Source: Streptomyces lydicus
GTDB lineage: Bacteria; Actinomycetota; Actinomycetes; Streptomycetales; Streptomycetaceae
DNA: 64,000 bases
Assembly (NCBI RefSeq): GCF_000717345.1
Contig: NZ_JNZA01000039.1
Span: forward strand, 3,726 to 67,725
Direction of reading: 5' to 3'
A program made the position numbers and the translations under genes. Shown here in pieces: positions 62,494-64,000 of this stretch. The notes beneath the pieces are model-generated. The model did not search any database. It was not told the origin of the DNA and worked only from the letters and a program-made list of their open reading frames with translations. Within the stretch, counting starts at the first letter, position 1, and every line of letters starts with the position of its first letter.

Positions 62494-63142
62494 GGAAGAC
62501 CGTCTCCTCGTGCGTGCCGTCCGCCGTCTGCTGCAGCTGGACGTCGAAGCGGTAGCGGCCGGGGCCGTCCGCGCGGGCGAGCAGCGTACGCGCCCGCTCG
62601 GTGGGCAGCTGCGCCAGCAGCGGGTCGGCGGCGTTGGCGGTGGCGTGTTCGGGGAAATAGACGCGGGTGGCGAGGTGGTGGAGCAGTCCGCGGGCGAAGA
62701 CGCACACGGCGAGGTAGGGCGCGGCGTCCGGGCGCCCGGCGGGGGCGGTGGCGGGCAGGGTGCGCAGGACGTAGCGCCCGTCGGCGTCGGTCGGTACCCG
62801 GCCGAAGCCGGTGAAGTCCACGCCGTCGCGGCCGATCGCGGCGCCGGTGGCCGGGTCGCGGCGCAGCGAGCCGGGCGCGCCGGTGAGGCTGCCGTCCGGG
62901 CCCGCCTGCCAGAACTCCAGCAGCGCGTCGGGCACCGGCGCGCCGGTGCCGTCCCGTACGAGGCCGTGCACGGTGACCGTGTCCGGGTGGCCGGCCGGTG
63001 CGATCTGCCCGCCGCCGGGGAACGGCAGGGCGTAGCCGAAGAACGGCCCGATGGTCTGCGAGGGCGTCGGGGCGAGCGGTGCGGCGGGGGCGGCGCCCGG
63101 CTCCCGGCCGGCCGGCTGCGGGCGGGTGGTGGCGCGGGGCAT
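62480..63142 (-). CDS. pcaG: Protocatechuate 3,4-dioxygenase alpha subunit
   Basis: 220 residues. The intradiol dioxygenase fold is shown by TPSQTIGPFFGYALPF, VHGLVRDGTGAPVPDALLEF WQ, GFGRVPTDADGRYVLRTL and LLHHLATRVYFPEHATANA. The alpha chain lacks the full iron-ligand set and acts with the beta chain. ATG at 63142 shares one base with the pcaH stop (TGATG). The first 25 residues (Pro/Ala-rich) extend beyond the usual start. Confidence 0.94.
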   Translation of the reverse strand: MPRATTRPQPAGREPGAAPAAPLAPTPSQTIGPFFGYALPFPGGGQIAPAGHPDTVTVHGLVRDGTGAPVPDALLEFWQAGPDGSLTGAPGSLRRDPATGAAIGRDGVDFTGFGRVPTDADGRYVLRTLPATAPAGRPDAAPYLAVCVFARGLLHHLATRVYFPEHATANAADPLLAQLPTERARTLLARADGPGRYRFDVQLQQTADGTHEETVFLAFR

Positions 63143-63963
63143 CAGTGGCCCTCCTCGGTCCAGGTGGCGGACGGGCCGTCCAGGACGATGTCCCAGCGGT
63201 AGCCCAGGGAGCGTTCGGGGCACGACAGTTGGTGGTCGTAGGCGGCCACCAGGCGGGCGCGGGCGGCGGGGTCGGTGACCGAGCCGAGGATCGGGTCGTA
63301 GGGGAAGAGCGGGTCGCCGGGGAAGTACATCTGGGTGATCAGCCGCTGGGTGAAGGCCGTGCCGAAGAGCGAGAAGTGGATGTGGGCCGGGCGCCAGGCG
63401 TTGTCGTGGTTGCGCCACGGGTAGGCGCCGGGCTTGACGGTGGTGAACGCGTAGCGGCCCTCGTCATCGGTCAGACAGCGCCCGGCGCCGGTGAAGTTCG
63501 GGTCGAGCGGGGCGGGGTGCTGATCCCGCCGGTGGGCGTACCGGCCGGAGGCGTTGGCCTGCCAGATCTCGACGAGCTGGCCGCGTACGGGCCGGCCGCC
63601 GCGGTCCAGGACGCGCCCGGTGACGGTGATGCGTTCGCCGAGCGGCTCACCGGGGTGCTGCCGGGTCAGGTCGGCGTCGAGGGCGGTGAGGTCGGTGACG
63701 CCGAACGCGGGCCCGGCCAGTTCCACGGCCTCCGGGTCGGCCCGGTGGTCGATCTCGACCAGCGGCCGGTGCGGGTGGCGGGGGGTGCTGCTGCGGTACG
63801 GGGGGTAGTTCCGCGCGGGGTGCTCCGGGGCGGGGGCGCCCCGGTCGCGGTCCCGTTCGGCGGCGGCGTGCAGGGCGGCCATCTCGCGGCTGACGGCGGC
63901 CTGGGTGGGCAGCGGCGGGGCGGTGGGCAGCGGCCGGGAGCCGGCGAGCGGGGCACCGGGCAC
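63142..63963 (-). CDS. pcaH: Protocatechuate 3,4-dioxygenase beta subunit (5' end at window edge)
   Basis: 273 residues as read. Iron ligands of the intradiol family are in place: RNYPPYRSSTPRHP, IWQANASGRYAHRRDQH (Tyr), PGAYPWRNHDNAWRPAHIHF (Tyr and two His). It opens the ring of protocatechuate to 3-carboxy-cis,cis-muconate. GTG at 63963 is the most upstream start inside the window, but the frame stays open to the edge, so the true start may lie outside or further in, for example near the usual TQAAVSREMAALH. Upstream bases are an extreme G/C run on the two strands. The rest of the pca operon (pcaIJF, regulator) is probably beyond the edge. Confidence 0.9.
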   Translation of the reverse strand: MPGAPLAGSRPLPTAPPLPTQAAVSREMAALHAAAERDRDRGAPAPEHPARNYPPYRSSTPRHPHRPLVEIDHRADPEAVELAGPAFGVTDLTALDADLTRQHPGEPLGERITVTGRVLDRGGRPVRGQLVEIWQANASGRYAHRRDQHPAPLDPNFTGAGRCLTDDEGRYAFTTVKPGAYPWRNHDNAWRPAHIHFSLFGTAFTQRLITQMYFPGDPLFPYDPILGSVTDPAARARLVAAYDHQLSCPERSLGYRWDIVLDGPSATWTEEGH

Positions 63964-64000
63964 GAAGGCCGGCGGGGCGGGGGGGGGCGGGGGGCGGGTG

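Overview
The window looks like chromosomal DNA from a Streptomyces or a close relative. It has very high GC with strong third-position GC bias, many GTG and some TTG starts, and families typical of streptomycetes: SpoIIE-type PP2C phosphatases fused to HATPase domains, a streptophobe-type membrane protein, a DUF6777-type protein, an FHA-ABC exporter beside a Ser/Thr kinase, and a fused PcaL. I see no tRNA, rRNA, CRISPR array, insertion sequence or prophage. The window opens inside rsgA and closes at the start of pcaH.

Layout. 1-6.5 kb: rsgA (partial) behind a possible 23-residue leader ORF, a quinone-oxidoreductase-like gene with an AraC regulator, an AraC/VOC pair, and a short UvrA-like ATPase. 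6.6-20 kb: two paralogous sensor PP2C phosphatases (7229-10009 minus, 17246-19984 plus) bracket a minus-strand three-gene unit. Its first gene is a 1494-codon ORF carrying membrane segments, GAF, PAS, GGDEF and EAL domains and then, in frame, a complete PLP-dependent alpha-oxoamine-synthase-like enzyme. It is followed by an MFS exporter and an SCO2525-like methyltransferase with almost no spacing. I consider this the most interesting locus: apparently c-di-GMP turnover joined to synthesis, export and methylation of an unknown small molecule. 20-29 kb: a secreted glycine-rich protein, small membrane proteins, an APC permease preceded by an array of about 11-nt direct repeats, a TetR protein with an N-terminal Cys motif, a helix-turn-helix protein and an NCS2 purine/xanthine-type permease. 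29-38 kb: FHA-ABC exporter, small protein, Ser/Thr kinase, streptophobe protein, DUF6777-type protein, L,D-transpeptidase, and a cupredoxin lipoprotein/membrane protein pair. 38-51 kb: aldo/keto reductase behind a MerR-type promoter, Tat-exported phospholipase C, stand-alone HATPase, a PaoABC-like molybdenum hydroxylase, lipase, isochorismatase-like hydrolase, serine hydrolase and zinc-ribbon protein. 51-57 kb: membrane protein, membrane-anchored sulfite-oxidase-like protein, and a tightly overlapped sugar-type unit (epimerase-GT2 fusion, DUF2064 transferase, methyltransferase). 57.5-64 kb: a small PP2C phosphatase and a translationally coupled pcaH-pcaG-pcaB-pcaL-pobA catabolic operon.

Themes. 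Regulatory protein chemistry is dense: three SpoIIE-type phosphatases, one free HATPase, one Ser/Thr kinase with an FHA-domain transporter, and one c-di-GMP enzyme. The pca/pob operon converts 4-hydroxybenzoate through protocatechuate to 3-oxoadipate. A GCATATGC palindrome recurs in four intergenic regions and may mark a shared regulator.
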